Shown: positions 52,738 to 61,492, numbered from the stretch's first letter. The stretch is DNA of 64,000 nt from Candidatus Solirubrobacter pratensis (GCF_000425945.1 NZ_AUEK01000012.1:170445-234444), one strand, 5' to 3'. The notes: a model not told the origin generated them from the letters alone. Made by a program: numbers and translations.

Positions 52738-53651
52738 CCGATCGCGAGCGCCTGCTCGACGAGCTGCGGCCGCACGCGTTCGCGATCGCCTACCGGATGC
52801 TCGGCAGCGTCTCCGAAGCCGAGGACGTGATGCAGGAAGCGCTGCTGCGGGTGCATCAGGCGCTCGACGGCGGCGACGAGATCGCATCGCCGCGCGCGTT
52901 CGTCGCCACGGTCACGACCCGGCTGGCGATCAATGACCTGCGCTCGGCGCGCGCCCGTCGCGAGCAGTACTTCGGCGAATGGCTGCCGGAGCCGATCATC
53001 ACCGACCGCGACGATGATCCGGCCCGGCACGCAGAGACGGCCGACTCCGTGTCGCTCGCGATGCTGGTGCTGCTCGAGAGCCTCTCGCCCGAGCAGCGCG
53101 CCGTGCTGCTGCTGCACGACGTCTTCGACTACGGGTATCCCGAGATCGCGGCGATCATCGGCAAGAGCGAGGACAACGCGCGCCAGCTCGCGACCCGCGC
53201 CAGGCGTCACGTCAAGCAGCGCCGGCCGCGCTTCCAGACCACGCGCGAGCAGCGCGACGAGCTGACACGACGGTTCTTCGCGGCCGCCGAGCACGGCGAT
53301 CTCGCCGAGCTCGAGACGCTGCTCGCGCATGACGTGGAGCTGACCGGCGACGGCGGCGGGAGGGTCCCCGCGCTCGCGCGGTCGCTGCACGGCCGCAGCC
53401 ATGTCGCGCGCGCAGTCATCGCCTGGTTCGGCCGGGTCGCGCGCCTACCGGGCGTGTCCTCGCGCCTCGTCGAGATCAACGGCGGCCCGGGAGCGCTCCT
53501 GCTCGACGGCCAACAGCGACTCATCGGCGTGTGCGCGCTCGACACCACCGGCGATCAGATCACGAGCATCCGGGGAATCGTCAACCCCGACAAGCTGCGC
53601 CACCTCGGCCCGGTCGGCGACTTCAAGTCGCTGCTGAAGTCGGCGACATGA
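52734..53651 (+). CDS. ECF41/SigJ-type sigma factor with SnoaL-like C-terminal domain
   Basis: A 305-residue sigma factor. Region 2 has HAFAIAYRMLGSVSEAEDVMQEALLRVHQA, with DLRSARARREQYFGEWLPEP after it; the latter WLPEP motif is a marker of the ECF41 group. Region 4 is LSPEQRAVLLLHDVFDYGYPEIAAIIGKSEDNARQLATRARRHV. Residues from about 175 form a SnoaL-like domain that in this group tunes activity in place of a separate anti-sigma factor. It should direct transcription of its own operon with the epimerase. Confidence 0.9.
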   Translation: MTDRERLLDELRPHAFAIAYRMLGSVSEAEDVMQEALLRVHQALDGGDEIASPRAFVATVTTRLAINDLRSARARREQYFGEWLPEPIITDRDDDPARHAETADSVSLAMLVLLESLSPEQRAVLLLHDVFDYGYPEIAAIIGKSEDNARQLATRARRHVKQRRPRFQTTREQRDELTRRFFAAAEHGDLAELETLLAHDVELTGDGGGRVPALARSLHGRSHVARAVIAWFGRVARLPGVSSRLVEINGGPGALLLDGQQRLIGVCALDTTGDQITSIRGIVNPDKLRHLGPVGDFKSLLKSAT

Positions 53652-54078
53652 GCCCGCAGCGCTCCCCGAGTGGCCGCCCACGCGCGATCGCGATCCTCGC
53701 GACCTCGGGCGACGAGGGGCCACACGCGATCCCGGTCTGCGCGCCCGGTGCGAGCCAGTGACCGCGAGATCCTGCTGGCCCTGCATCAGACGCGCCGATC
53801 GCTGCGCCGCGCTGTGGGAGCATCCTCAGGTTGCCCTCGCGTTGCTCACGAGCGGGAACGTCGCGTTGACCGCGCGCCGGTGTGCCCGCACCGTGCAGGA
53901 GCCGATGACCGCGGCGCCCGAGTACGTGGCCGAGGCAATCGAGGTGGACCTGATCGAGGATCACCGCAAGCCTGCATTCCGCGTCGAGGCCCGCGTCGAT
54001 CGCCGCTGGATCGACGAGAGCGAGCGAGACGCCCTCGGACGACGCATCACGGCACTGACGCAACTCGCCGCCGGATAA
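53648..54078 (+). pseudogene. FMN-binding pyridoxamine-5'-phosphate oxidase-like gene with two frameshifts
   Basis: Three frames combine into one protein: MSPQRSPSGRPRAIAILATSGDEGPHAIPVCAP (from 53648, overlapping the sigma gene), then VRASDREILLALHQTRRSL, then HPQVALALLTSGNVALTAR through VQEPMTAAPEYVAEAIEVDLIEDHRKPAFRVEA to the stop at 54078. The order matches the split-barrel flavin/F420-binding family. Indels lie near 53747 and near 53800. Overlap with the sigma gene suggests it was once part of that operon. Confidence 0.7.
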
Positions 54079-54446
54079 GCCTCCGAGAGAGCGCCCCGGC
54101 TTCTGCGAGACAACACGCATCGCGGCGGCGTGATCGTCTTCCCTGAATTGCGCGGCAAGCAGGTCTCGGCGCCTGCTCGCCTGCGCGACCGGTAGCCGAC
54201 GCCGTCGTCGATCTCGTCGCCGCTCAGGACGACGAACGGAAGCCCCACTCCGGCCCGACGCATGGCACCCGGTGCATAGGCACGACGTCGCAGTCTGCGA
54301 GCCCGCCATCGGTGGGAGCTCAAGCACCGTCGCTGTCGCAACGAGGCATGAGCGGCACTCCCGGTGCCAGGCGAACGACGCAGCGCGTCGGAACTCGGCG
54401 TCGCGTCGCATGGAATCCACGAGCCGGCGGCCTGTAGTCTGCGGCG
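54079..54446 (+). other. Gene-free stretch with repeat fragment
   Basis: About 370 bp without a convincing frame. GAGCGGCACTCCCGGTGCCA with the following box B (AGGCGAACGACGCAGCGCG) at 54351-54387 repeats the segment at 23599-23636. The GCTGTCGCAACGAGGCATGA word at 54331 resembles text at 20643 and 60824. Confidence 0.45.
54351..54387 (+). repeat. Dispersed repeat, box B with extended left flank
   Basis: Second copy of the segment at 23599-23636, with about 30 of 37 positions agreeing by eye. Placed between the decayed oxidase gene and the zinc-ribbon-like remnant. Confidence 0.55.
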
Positions 54447-54900
54447 GTGGCTGGTCGTGGGCGGACGCAGTGCCCTGGATGTCAGGGGGCAGGTGGACGG
54501 GAAGGCTGGGTGCGAGGCGTGGAGGCGGGCGCATCGGGCGAATGGCGGCGAGGCTGGCGGTCGTGTCGTCTCTGCGGCGGCTCGGGCGAAGTTGACTCGG
54601 TGGTCGCGGTGGAGGAGGTTCGCTCGCGCGCCCGCCGCGAGGCAGGCCGCCGCGCGGAGGCTGAGGCGCACTACTCCCGAAAGCGGCAGACGATGAACTG
54701 CGCTGGCTGGTCGACGATTTCGGATACGCCGTCCTGGAGGACGGCCGCTCGCCAGGGCCAGTCGAGCGGTGGCTGTTCCGCAGCGAGTGGACGAGCATCA
54801 GGATCGCGGTCGCCTTGCAGCGCGATCCGGAGTTCCGCGTCAGTCTCCTCGCGCTCCACCCGAGACGCCTGACTCGCGGCCGCCAGCACTCAGTCTCGCC
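54447..54900 (+). pseudogene. Frameshifted hypothetical with CxxC zinc-knuckle pairs
   Basis: The first frame from GTG 54447 gives CPGCQGAGG and, 25 residues on, CRLCGGSGEV, the CxxCxGxG pattern of DnaJ-type zinc knuckles, followed by a helix EEVRSRARREAGRRAEAEAHYSRKR. At about 54692 coding character moves to the next frame: DELRWLVDDFGYAVLEDGRSPGPVERWLFRSEWTSIRIAV then FRVSLLALHPRR. The second part lacks its own start, so one frameshifted gene is more likely than two. Family not recognised. Confidence 0.45.
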
Positions 54901-55191
54901 GACTACCCCGGCTCGCACACCGAGCAGAGGGGGTCAGTTTTCAGCGGAGTAGCGGGCGCCAGTGTTCGCCCGTTGACACGCATCGGCGCGCCTCGCACGT
55001 GGCCCAGGTGATGCGATCCGGATGAGATCGCTTGAAGGCAAGCATGCATGACGGAGTACGAGGCGCCCGTCGCCGAGCAGCCGGCAGATCTAAGGGTGCG
55101 CGGACACCTCAGACCACTGGCTGGTGGCGAAGTGGACGCGCTCGCGGCGCAGCTCGACTACAGGCGTGCCGCGCCGCGAGGGTGGGACGGG

Positions 55192-56055
55192 CTAGCCCTT
55201 CTGCGGCGGCGGCGCGTCGTCGGTGATGACCTGCGCGCCTGGGTGCGCACCTTGGAGCGTCAGCAGCGCGTCGCGATCGCGGACGTCGCGCAGCACTTCG
55301 TAGACCGGCCAGCGGATCGTCTGCGGAGCCTCGCTCGCGTCGCGGCCGGGGTCGCGCAGTTCGAGGGGGCGTCCGTCGGCGGCGACGTAGAGCGTCCACA
55401 CCGGGCGCCCGGCGTCGGCCTTGAGCGAGATCGCCCACGCGTCTTGCCCGTCGATCGTCGCGTGCCCCGAGACCTCCATCTGCCCCGCCTGCAGCAGCGC
55501 GCGGGTCTTGTCGACGACCGGGTCGGCCGCCGGCAGGCCCGCCAGCGGGTCGACCTTGCCCGGCGCCTTCGCGGTGTCGGCCGGCTTCGCGGGAGCGGGC
55601 TTCGCTGACGACTCGTGAATCGTGTTGGTTGCCGTGTCATAGAACGCGTTGCCGGACGTCTCTTGCGCCTGGGTGCCGCTCCGGCGCAGCTCGCGCGCCT
55701 GCTCCGGATGGTCGGCCGACTCCCACAGCTCACGCGTCGTCGTGACGCCGCCCTGCGTCTCGACGCTGCGCACGTGCAGGATCGTGCCGGGCGGTGGAGC
55801 GAACCAGTGCAGTGCCGCCTGCGTGAGGGCCGACGCCGAGGGCGGCCCGCTCGGCCCGCCCGTGAGCACCACCACCGCTGCCGCGATCACGACTGCGAGC
55901 GCCGCCACCGGCGCGAGCCGTGGCGCGATGCGCCGGCGCTCGGTCGGCAGACGGCGCACGCGCTCGAGCAGCGCGGCATCGATGGCCTCGTCGTCCACGA
56001 CCGGACGCGACGCGCGCAGCCGGCGCTCTATCTCGCTGTTCACAGGGTGTTCCAT
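55192..56055 (-). CDS. Membrane-anchored partner of the ECF sigma factor (putative anti-sigma-like protein)
   Basis: A 287-residue protein. A cytosolic 45-residue start (MEHPVNSEIERRLRASRPVVDDEAID..RVRRLP) is followed by one membrane span (LAPVAALAVVIAAAVVVLTGG, about 48-68). An outer domain with ILHVRSVETQGG, ALLQAGQMEVSGHATIDGQDAWAISLKA and VWTLYVAADGRPLEL resembles LolA/RseB-like lipoprotein-sensing folds. It overlaps the sigma gene by 16 bp. The layout fits control of the sigma factor from the envelope, but no zinc-type anti-sigma motif is seen in the short cytosolic part. Confidence 0.7.
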   Translation of the reverse strand: MEHPVNSEIERRLRASRPVVDDEAIDAALLERVRRLPTERRRIAPRLAPVAALAVVIAAAVVVLTGGPSGPPSASALTQAALHWFAPPPGTILHVRSVETQGGVTTTRELWESADHPEQARELRRSGTQAQETSGNAFYDTATNTIHESSAKPAPAKPADTAKAPGKVDPLAGLPAADPVVDKTRALLQAGQMEVSGHATIDGQDAWAISLKADAGRPVWTLYVAADGRPLELRDPGRDASEAPQTIRWPVYEVLRDVRDRDALLTLQGAHPGAQVITDDAPPPQKG

Positions 56056-56552
56056 TGCGCTCGTTCCTTCGTTGGAGTGGATGAGAGGGCGGCGCGCAGC
56101 CGCCGCCGTGCGCGGGCGCTGCGCATCCGGAACGCGGCTGGCGTGATGCCGAGCGCCCCGGCGGCGTCCGCCGCGGAGAGGTCGAACCAGGACGTCAGCA
56201 CGACGGCCTCGCGATCGAGCGGCGAGAGCGTCAGCAGCGCGGCACGCAACTCGCCGTCCTCGATCCGGTCCGCGGGATCGGGGCCCGCGACGCGCGGCTG
56301 CATGTCGAGCAGCGCGTGCACCGCTCCCGCCCGCCGCCGGCTCCGTCGCGCGTTGGCCAGCACGCGACGTGCGACGCCGATCAGCCAGCCGAGCTCGGCG
56401 CCGCGCGGGATGTCCCGCTGGCGCCGCCACGCGATCGCGAACGTCTCCGCGACCGCATCGTCAGCGTCCTCGCGCGACGCGACGGAGCGCGCATAGGCGA
56501 GCACCCGTGGATACGTCGCGCGATACAGGTCTTCGAAGTCCACGCGGGGCAA
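56040..56552 (-). CDS. ECF RNA polymerase sigma factor
   Basis: A 170-residue sigma-70 family ECF protein. Region 2 is FEDLYRATYPRVLAYARSVASREDADDAVAETFAIAWRR. The linker has the ARRVLANARRSRRR helix. Region 4 is LSPLDREAVVLTSWFDLSAADAAGALGITPAAFRMRSARARRRLR. It is upstream of and overlapping the membrane-anchored protein, forming a sigma/regulator operon. The target genes are unknown. About 750 bp of repeat-bearing, gene-free DNA lies upstream. Confidence 0.87.
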   Translation of the reverse strand: MPRVDFEDLYRATYPRVLAYARSVASREDADDAVAETFAIAWRRQRDIPRGAELGWLIGVARRVLANARRSRRRAGAVHALLDMQPRVAGPDPADRIEDGELRAALLTLSPLDREAVVLTSWFDLSAADAAGALGITPAAFRMRSARARRRLRAALSSTPTKERAQWNTL

Positions 56553-57305
56553 GTGTCCGGCACCGGCCGCAACGCAACCAGTCAGATCAACTCAGAGATC
56601 CGGTTCTCGCTTCAAGCTCATGGCGAAGCCGCGCTGCTTCATCACCTCGTGCGCCGCGGACGCGCCTCTGCTCATGGTCCGCGTGATCTCTGCGGAGCCA
56701 ACCGGCCGCCGCGCTGCCGTCGCGTTGCGACGCGACGATCTGCCTCGTCGACGCCGCGGTGACCGCGTGCCGCAGCGCCGATCGCCGTCGACGCGAGCGG
56801 GCGACCTCCGGCCAGAGCGGCGAGCCGTGACATGCCCGGAGTCCGGGCACCACGAGCACGCCGGCTCCGCGATCATCTGCGCCCGCGCCGCCTGACGGAC
56901 AGGCCGGGCGAAACGCCGATCGCGCGGCCTTCGGCGTCATCAGCCCTCATCGGGCGCGCGAGCTCCCGATCGGAGCGAGCTCGAGCACCGGCGCTATCGC
57001 AATCAGGCATAGCGAACGCGGAGACCGTGAGAGGCAACGCAGCGAGGCTGGGTCGGAGCGTCCACGCTGTGCCTAGGCAAGACGCCGGCGCCCCCGACCG
57101 GGCTCTTCACCGGGCGGGTGCTTCAGGACACGCGACAACGAGCGGCCGTGAGAGGCGACGATCTGCAGGCACAACGCCCCCAAGGGGTCCCGCTAGGCGA
57201 TGGTCAGCTAGATGAGTGCTTCCATGTCGAGAAGCTCTGACCGGCTCCGCTCACCAGGTGAAGGGCCACGATAGGCGCTGGCCCACGACACCAGGAGACC
57301 ACGAT
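56553..57305 (+). other. Gene-free stretch rich in repeat pieces
   Basis: About 750 bp with no convincing gene. Pieces seen are a box B-like CGCTATCGCAATCAGGCATA (56993-57012), the 71 bp direct repeat (57018-57088) and GGGTGCTTCAGGACACGCG, a box A variant (57117-57135). The text GTGAGAGGC occurs twice (57027 and 57149). The order of modules differs from that at 51375-51521. Confidence 0.5.
57018..57088 (+). repeat. Direct repeat copy 2 (71 bp)
   Basis: Partner of 51457-51521. It shares GCGGAGACCGTGAG, GCGAGGCTGGGTCGGAGCGT, CTGTGCCTA and GCAAGACGCCGG, with an added ACGCA and one added G. Confidence 0.7.
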
Positions 57306-57746
57306 ATGACGCTTCAGCGGATGGACAACGTTCTCATCGTTGTCGACGACCTCCAGGCTGCCAAAGCGTTCTTCGCCGAGCTCGGTATGGAGCTGGAAGG
57401 CGAGACGCAGGTCGAGGGGCCTTGGGTGGACAGCACCGTCGGGCTCAACGACGTCCGTGCCGACATCACCATGATGCGGACCCCGGACGGCCACGGCCGG
57501 ATTGAGCTGACGAAGTTCCACACGCCGCCGGCGGTCAGAGCGGAGCCGGAAAGCGCGCCGGCGAACGCGCTGGGCATACGCCGCATCATGTTCGCTGTCG
57601 AGGACATCGACGACGTCGTTGCCCGCCTGCGCAGCCACGGTGGCGAACTCGTCGGCGAGATCGCGCAGTACGAGGACATCCACCGGCTCTGCTTCCTGCG
57701 TGGCCCTGAGGGCATCATCATCGGACTGGCCGAGCAGCTCAGCTGA
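57306..57746 (+). CDS. VOC-superfamily (glyoxalase-like) protein
   Basis: A 146-residue two-module VOC protein. The first half is MTLQRMDNVLIVVDDLQAAKAFFAELGMELEGE with a GRIELTKF strand holding a metal Glu. The second half is IRRIMFAVEDIDDVVARLRSHGGELVGEIAQYED with FLRGPEGIIIGLAEQL (second Glu position). The ATG at 57306, after an AGGAG site, is preferred over the longer frame from 57216. Substrate unknown; it stands alone in repeat-rich DNA. Confidence 0.85.
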   Translation: MTLQRMDNVLIVVDDLQAAKAFFAELGMELEGETQVEGPWVDSTVGLNDVRADITMMRTPDGHGRIELTKFHTPPAVRAEPESAPANALGIRRIMFAVEDIDDVVARLRSHGGELVGEIAQYEDIHRLCFLRGPEGIIIGLAEQLS

Positions 57747-58271
57747 AACCTCCTGCGGCTTCCGACGCGACGCGTCCCGCCACGGCAAGCACCTGGAATG
57801 GGCGGAGTTCGTGGTCGCCGGCAGCCGTTCGATCGATCCGATCCCGCACCCCGCCCTGCTGGGGCCGTGTTTGCAAGAAGCGCTCTACTCCGAGGCTCCG
57901 CGCAGCGACCACATGCCCACCCGCGCGGGCGCACGGGTGCGGGTCTTCACGTCCCAGTGCCCCGACACGTCCGTGGGCGAGATTCGACCGTGGTCCGCCT
58001 GAGCCCGCCCGCCCGCCCGCTACGCCTCACGGATAGCGCTGGACGCCGCCGGTTGCTGACCCGCCGCCGCGACTGACGCGGGTGCTTGCCGGCGCCCGCG
58101 ATGCGTTGGACCAGCAGGGGCGACGACCGGCGAGCCGCGGACGACGAATGGCTCGCGCTGCTGGTTGCGCGACGGGCGTCAATGAGCAGGTCGCTGACGG
58201 ATCGCTCGGGCGTGTCCCTCCAGCCGAGACGCGACGAGCGTCGCGACGGCGCAAGGGCCTATATGCCCTCC
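57747..58271 (+). other. Intergenic stretch with a probable gene fragment
   Basis: From about 57755 to the stop at 58002 one frame has coding character (GKHLEWAEFVVAGSRSIDPIPHPALLG and MPTRAGARVRVFTSQCPDTSVGEIRPWSA) but no start of its own outside the VOC gene. It is probably the 3' end of a lost gene of unknown family. The remainder up to 58271 shows no convincing gene or repeat. Confidence 0.4.
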
Positions 58272-58583
58272 TCACCCCACCTCCTCACCCGAGCCGTACG
58301 GAGGCCGGCAATACTCGCGACCGTAGTGCTGGACGCGCTCGTAGTGAAATGAGACGGTTCCGCGCTGGTAGCTGTTCCACACGACGTTGAATGCTCTGCC
58401 GAGGTTCTTCAACCGCCACCCCTGCACCAGGCGTGAGCGGCCACAGACCATGGGTACGGTGTGGGCGCGTCTGTTGCCTTTCAGCTGCCGCAGGACTCGC
58501 TTGGCTTGGGCGCAGCTGACGTGGTGGCGTTGGGTGATGCCAAATATGGCGATCACAGCCGACTGCCGCAGCATCCCGGACAT
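58272..58583 (-). CDS. Small hypothetical protein with conserved Cys
   Basis: 103 residues: a weakly hydrophobic N-terminus (AVIAIFGIT), then HHVSCAQAKRVLRQLKG, MVCGRSRLVQGWRLKNLG and a strand-rich end TVSFHYERVQHYGREYCRPP. The pattern (SCxxAKRV.. then a short Cys-containing hairpin) recalls small exported actinobacterial proteins that normally carry a signal peptide. Here the signal part is short or missing. Function unknown. Confidence 0.5.
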   Translation of the reverse strand: MSGMLRQSAVIAIFGITQRHHVSCAQAKRVLRQLKGNRRAHTVPMVCGRSRLVQGWRLKNLGRAFNVVWNSYQRGTVSFHYERVQHYGREYCRPPYGSGEEVG

Positions 58584-58898
58584 CGTTCAGTCCTTCGCCG
58601 CCTCTCCTCAGGCGATTCAGACACGTGTCCTTCTTGCCCGATTGAACGCACACTGCCCGCCACCGCTTCGAGGTAAAGCGCGACTTCGACGCCTGACTCC
58701 ATCGTCGGGATGCTGTTCCAGGGCCGCGCCCTGCTTCTGGCGACGAGCGGTGGGTTGCGATTCGCTGCTCGACACCCACTTCTGTTTGCGCGAGCAGGGA
58801 TCGTGGCCCAGCTCGGTTCCGCCGCGGTGAAGATCGCCGAAGCGCTTGTCAGATCTTCATCAGAACTTCCTGCAGATCGACGTTGCACAGGCGGTGAG
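58584..58898 (+). other. Gene-free stretch
   Basis: About 315 bp upstream of the small Cys protein and downstream of the hydroxylase. A weak box B-like word (CTCCTCAGGCGATTCAGACA) is at 58605-58624. CTTCTGGCGACGAGCGGTGG at 58735 resembles GTTCTGGCGACGAGCAGAGA at 51628. No gene is supported. Confidence 0.4.
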
Positions 58899-60365
58899 CT
58901 ACGCCGCAGTAGGCGGCCCGAACCAGGTGGCCAGCGCGTCAGGAAGCCCATGGTGGGTGCCGTCTCCTACCCACGCGACGTAGCCGTCCGGGCGGATCAG
59001 CACGGCGGTGGGGGCGCTGACCACGCCGACCACGGGGAGCTCCCACTCGCCCTGGTAGCTCGCGTCGACCATCTGGACCCGGTCAGCCCATGGAGTGATG
59101 TCGAAGTCGCCGGGCTGACCGAGGTCCAGCAGCAGCGGCCGTGCGTCGTGCAGCAGCTCGAAGACTCGGAGCCGGCCGTCGGCGGTGATCAGGTCGAGAT
59201 CGGGCATGCGGCGTCCGAGCAGCGGATGTCCCTCGCCGAGGTCGTACCGGATGTCCAGCCCGGAGATGAGCCCGGCGAGCCGTTTGCGAGGCTCGTCCAT
59301 GCTCGCCACCTCCGACACCACATCGACCACGGCCTTGATGCGCTCGTCGTGGCGCTGGAGCGCCGTCTGAGCCATCGTGTACCTGAGCGCGCGGGCAGCG
59401 ACCGGGTGGCGCTCGGCGTGGTAGGTGTCCAGGAGGCTCTCCTGACAGGTTCCTTCGACGACCTGCGCGAGCTTCCACCCCAGATTCACCGCATCCTGCA
59501 CACCGAGGCTGAGGCCCTGCCCACCCGCCGGGTAATGCACGTGCGCCGCGTCGCCGGCCAGTAGGACTCGCCCCACGCGATACGCCGCGGCCTGCCGAGT
59601 CATGTCGGTGAACCTGGAGATCCACGTGGGGTTGTGGATCCCGAAATCGGTGCCGTACACGGCGATGAGCGCTTCGCTCAGATCGCGCAGGGTGGGCTCG
59701 CCGGCGGGCCCGAGCTGCTGCTCGGTCGTGACCACCCGGAACGTCTTCCCATCCTGCATCCTGTGGAAGCCGTGGACGCCGGCGGCGTCGTGACGGACGC
59801 CCGGCGGCGGCTCCTCGGTCAGCTCGACCTCGGCGATCAGGTTGCTCCTCGTCGGATCCCAGCCCGGGAACTCGATGCCGGCCGCCTTGCGGATCAGGCT
59901 GCGTCCTCCATCGCACCCGACGAGATACCGCGCGCGCAGCGGCTCGCCGTCGGACAGCCGGACATCGACCCCGGCGTCGTCCTGCGCGAAGCCCGCCACC
60001 TCACACCCGTAGTAGATGCGCACCGGCAACTCGGCGATCCAGGCGGCCATGATCCGTTCGATCTGGTTCTGGAAGATCCCGAGCGAATACGGATGACGCG
60101 TCGGGAAATCGCTCATGTCCATCACGGTCGTGCCGAACGTCGCGGCCTGAGCCACCTGACCCTCCGCGAGGAACCGATCGGCGACCCCGCGCTGATCGAG
60201 CACCTCGATCGTGCGCGAGTGAATTCCGCCGGCCCGCGCGTCGGCGAGCACGTGATCGGGACGCCGCTCGACGACCGCGACGTCGACCTTCGCCAACGCC
60301 AGCTCGGCCGCCAGCATCATCCCCGCGGGACCGCCTCCGGCGATGACCACGGCATGCTCGGTCAT
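58899..60365 (-). CDS. FAD-dependent aromatic hydroxylase (PHBH-like class A monooxygenase)
   Basis: A 488-residue class A flavin monooxygenase, of the type acting on phenols, aromatic polyketides or rifamycins. HAVVIAGGGPAGMMLAAELALAKVDVAVVERR is the first FAD loop. ARAGGIHSRTIEVLDQRGV and YLVGCDGGRSLIRKAAG (DG motif) follow, and VLLAGDAAHVHYPAGGQGLSLGVQDAVNLGWKLA (GD motif) is near residue 290. A C-terminal thioredoxin-like domain includes DGYVAWVGD. The internal ATG giving MTEHAVV is chosen over the ORF start at 60410. Close to rifampicin monooxygenase-like proteins by general layout; the substrate is not proven. Confidence 0.87.
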   Translation of the reverse strand: MTEHAVVIAGGGPAGMMLAAELALAKVDVAVVERRPDHVLADARAGGIHSRTIEVLDQRGVADRFLAEGQVAQAATFGTTVMDMSDFPTRHPYSLGIFQNQIERIMAAWIAELPVRIYYGCEVAGFAQDDAGVDVRLSDGEPLRARYLVGCDGGRSLIRKAAGIEFPGWDPTRSNLIAEVELTEEPPPGVRHDAAGVHGFHRMQDGKTFRVVTTEQQLGPAGEPTLRDLSEALIAVYGTDFGIHNPTWISRFTDMTRQAAAYRVGRVLLAGDAAHVHYPAGGQGLSLGVQDAVNLGWKLAQVVEGTCQESLLDTYHAERHPVAARALRYTMAQTALQRHDERIKAVVDVVSEVASMDEPRKRLAGLISGLDIRYDLGEGHPLLGRRMPDLDLITADGRLRVFELLHDARPLLLDLGQPGDFDITPWADRVQMVDASYQGEWELPVVGVVSAPTAVLIRPDGYVAWVGDGTHHGLPDALATWFGPPTAA

Positions 60366-60849
60366 CGCCACGATTCCGTCGGATACGTCGAGAATGACAC
60401 GCTCCTCCATCCCTCGATTCTGCTTGCGGCGGCCGATTATGCGGCAAGACTCAAGGCCTCATGAGCGTCTTCAGTGCGGTATAAGATGGGAAGTGGAGAG
60501 CAGCCGGTAACGGTCTCCCCCAGTCGTCCGCTGCGGACGGATGACCTCTTGGCGAAGCAGCAGCGCGCCGCCAAACGCGATCCCGGCGGCCTAGGAGATC
60601 TCCGACGGGCCTGAAGACACCGACCCCGCGCAAGTCTCCGCGACGTGACGACCTGCTTTCGTTCGACGACAAGCGTCTCGCTCGGCTGGACACACAGGCG
60701 TTGGTCAGCACGGCATGCACGGCACCACGCGGCCGCTTTCGGCGGTGTGCGAGCCCCGAGTCCCGGTCCTTCTGCGGACGAGAGGCGAGCGTCAGCGTAG
60801 GCGAGGTGCTCGCTGTTGCATCGAGGCATCGGCAGCAGCGCGCCATCTC
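60366..60849 (+). other. Gene-free stretch with repeat pieces
   Basis: About 480 bp. It contains TTGGCGAAGCAGCAGCGCG (60550-60568) and GAGGCATCGGCAGCAGCGCG starting at 60823, both box B variants. The second is followed by CATCTCCGTCCACGCG, matching the flank of the copy at 21365. No gene supported. Confidence 0.45.
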
Positions 60850-60859
60850 CGTCCACGCG
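60823..60859 (+). repeat. Dispersed repeat, box B with shared right flank
   Basis: GAGGCATCGGCAGCAGCGCG followed by CCATCTCCGTCCACGCG. The last 30 bases agree with 21365-21393 except for two substitutions. Confidence 0.55.
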
Positions 60860-61101
60860 TCCGCCGGCGAGGTCGCGGATCGCGTCCGTGACCTGATGCA
60901 GCGCGGCGATCCTGTCGGTCGGGGCCTCGATGGCGCGCGCCTCGATCAATGACCCGAGCGCGTCGAGGGCGTCCCGAGGCGCGGGTGCACCAACGGCGAC
61001 GACCCAGTTCGTGCGCACCCCCGAGGGCTGGCGGATCAGCTCGATGCCGTGGGACGACAAGCGCCCGGGCCTGCAGTTGCCCGAGCGCTACGCCGCCTAG
61101 C
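60850..61101 (-). pseudogene. Frameshifted fragment of an unknown protein
   Basis: Reading inward from 61101, ELGGVALGQLQARALVV is followed after a one-base shift near 61058 by SSHGIELIRQPSGVRTNWVVAVGAPAPRDALDALGSLIEARAIEAPTDRIAALHQVTDAIRDLAGG, where protein character ends inside repeat sequence. The pieces look like the C-terminal 80 residues of a helical-rich protein of unknown family. Both ends are missing. Confidence 0.4.
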
Positions 61102-61470
61102 TCAGACCGCCCAAGGCGGCACGATCCGCTCACCGTCCAGCAACGCCGTGCCGCCGACGGGCAGCATGCAGACGGCCTCCGCGGGGCCGTCCTCGGCGAT
61201 CAGGCTGAACTCGGCGCCGGGCTTGACGATCAGCGCGCCGCCCGCGCCGACGCGCTCGTCGTGCGTCGCATAGCGCGCCGTCAGCTCGCCCTCGAGCACG
61301 ACGAAGACCTCCTCGCGGTCGAGCGAGTGCAGCGGGGACGCGTGCCCGGGCGCGAGGCGGACGCGCCAGGCCGACGTGTCGGCGCTGCCGCGCGAGGGCG
61401 AGGCGAGCCCGGTGATCGTCGCGCCGGGCGCGTCGAATGTCGGGGCCTCTTCGGGGGTGATGACCGGCAT
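61102..61470 (-). CDS. Small cupin-domain protein
   Basis: A 122-residue single cupin. Motif 1 is PGHASPLHSLDREEVFVVLEGELTARY (metal His and Glu positions H48 and E53/E54 visible). Motif 2 is VGAGGALIVKPGAEFSLIAEDGP with the last His of the usual motif replaced. Could be a metal-dependent isomerase/dioxygenase or a ligand-binding cupin. The ATG at 61470 puts the start only 22 bp from the GTG of the divergent MarR gene, which probably controls it. Confidence 0.83.
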   Translation of the reverse strand: MPVITPEEAPTFDAPGATITGLASPSRGSADTSAWRVRLAPGHASPLHSLDREEVFVVLEGELTARYATHDERVGAGGALIVKPGAEFSLIAEDGPAEAVCMLPVGGTALLDGERIVPPWAV

Positions 61471-61492
61471 GCTCGCTATCCTTTCGTTCGCC

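Noticed and set aside
54920..54960. GGGGGTCAGTTTTCAGCGGAG resembling an IS21-type element end
   Set aside because: No matching inverted end, istA/istB-like gene or target duplication was seen nearby. Kept only as a weak resemblance.
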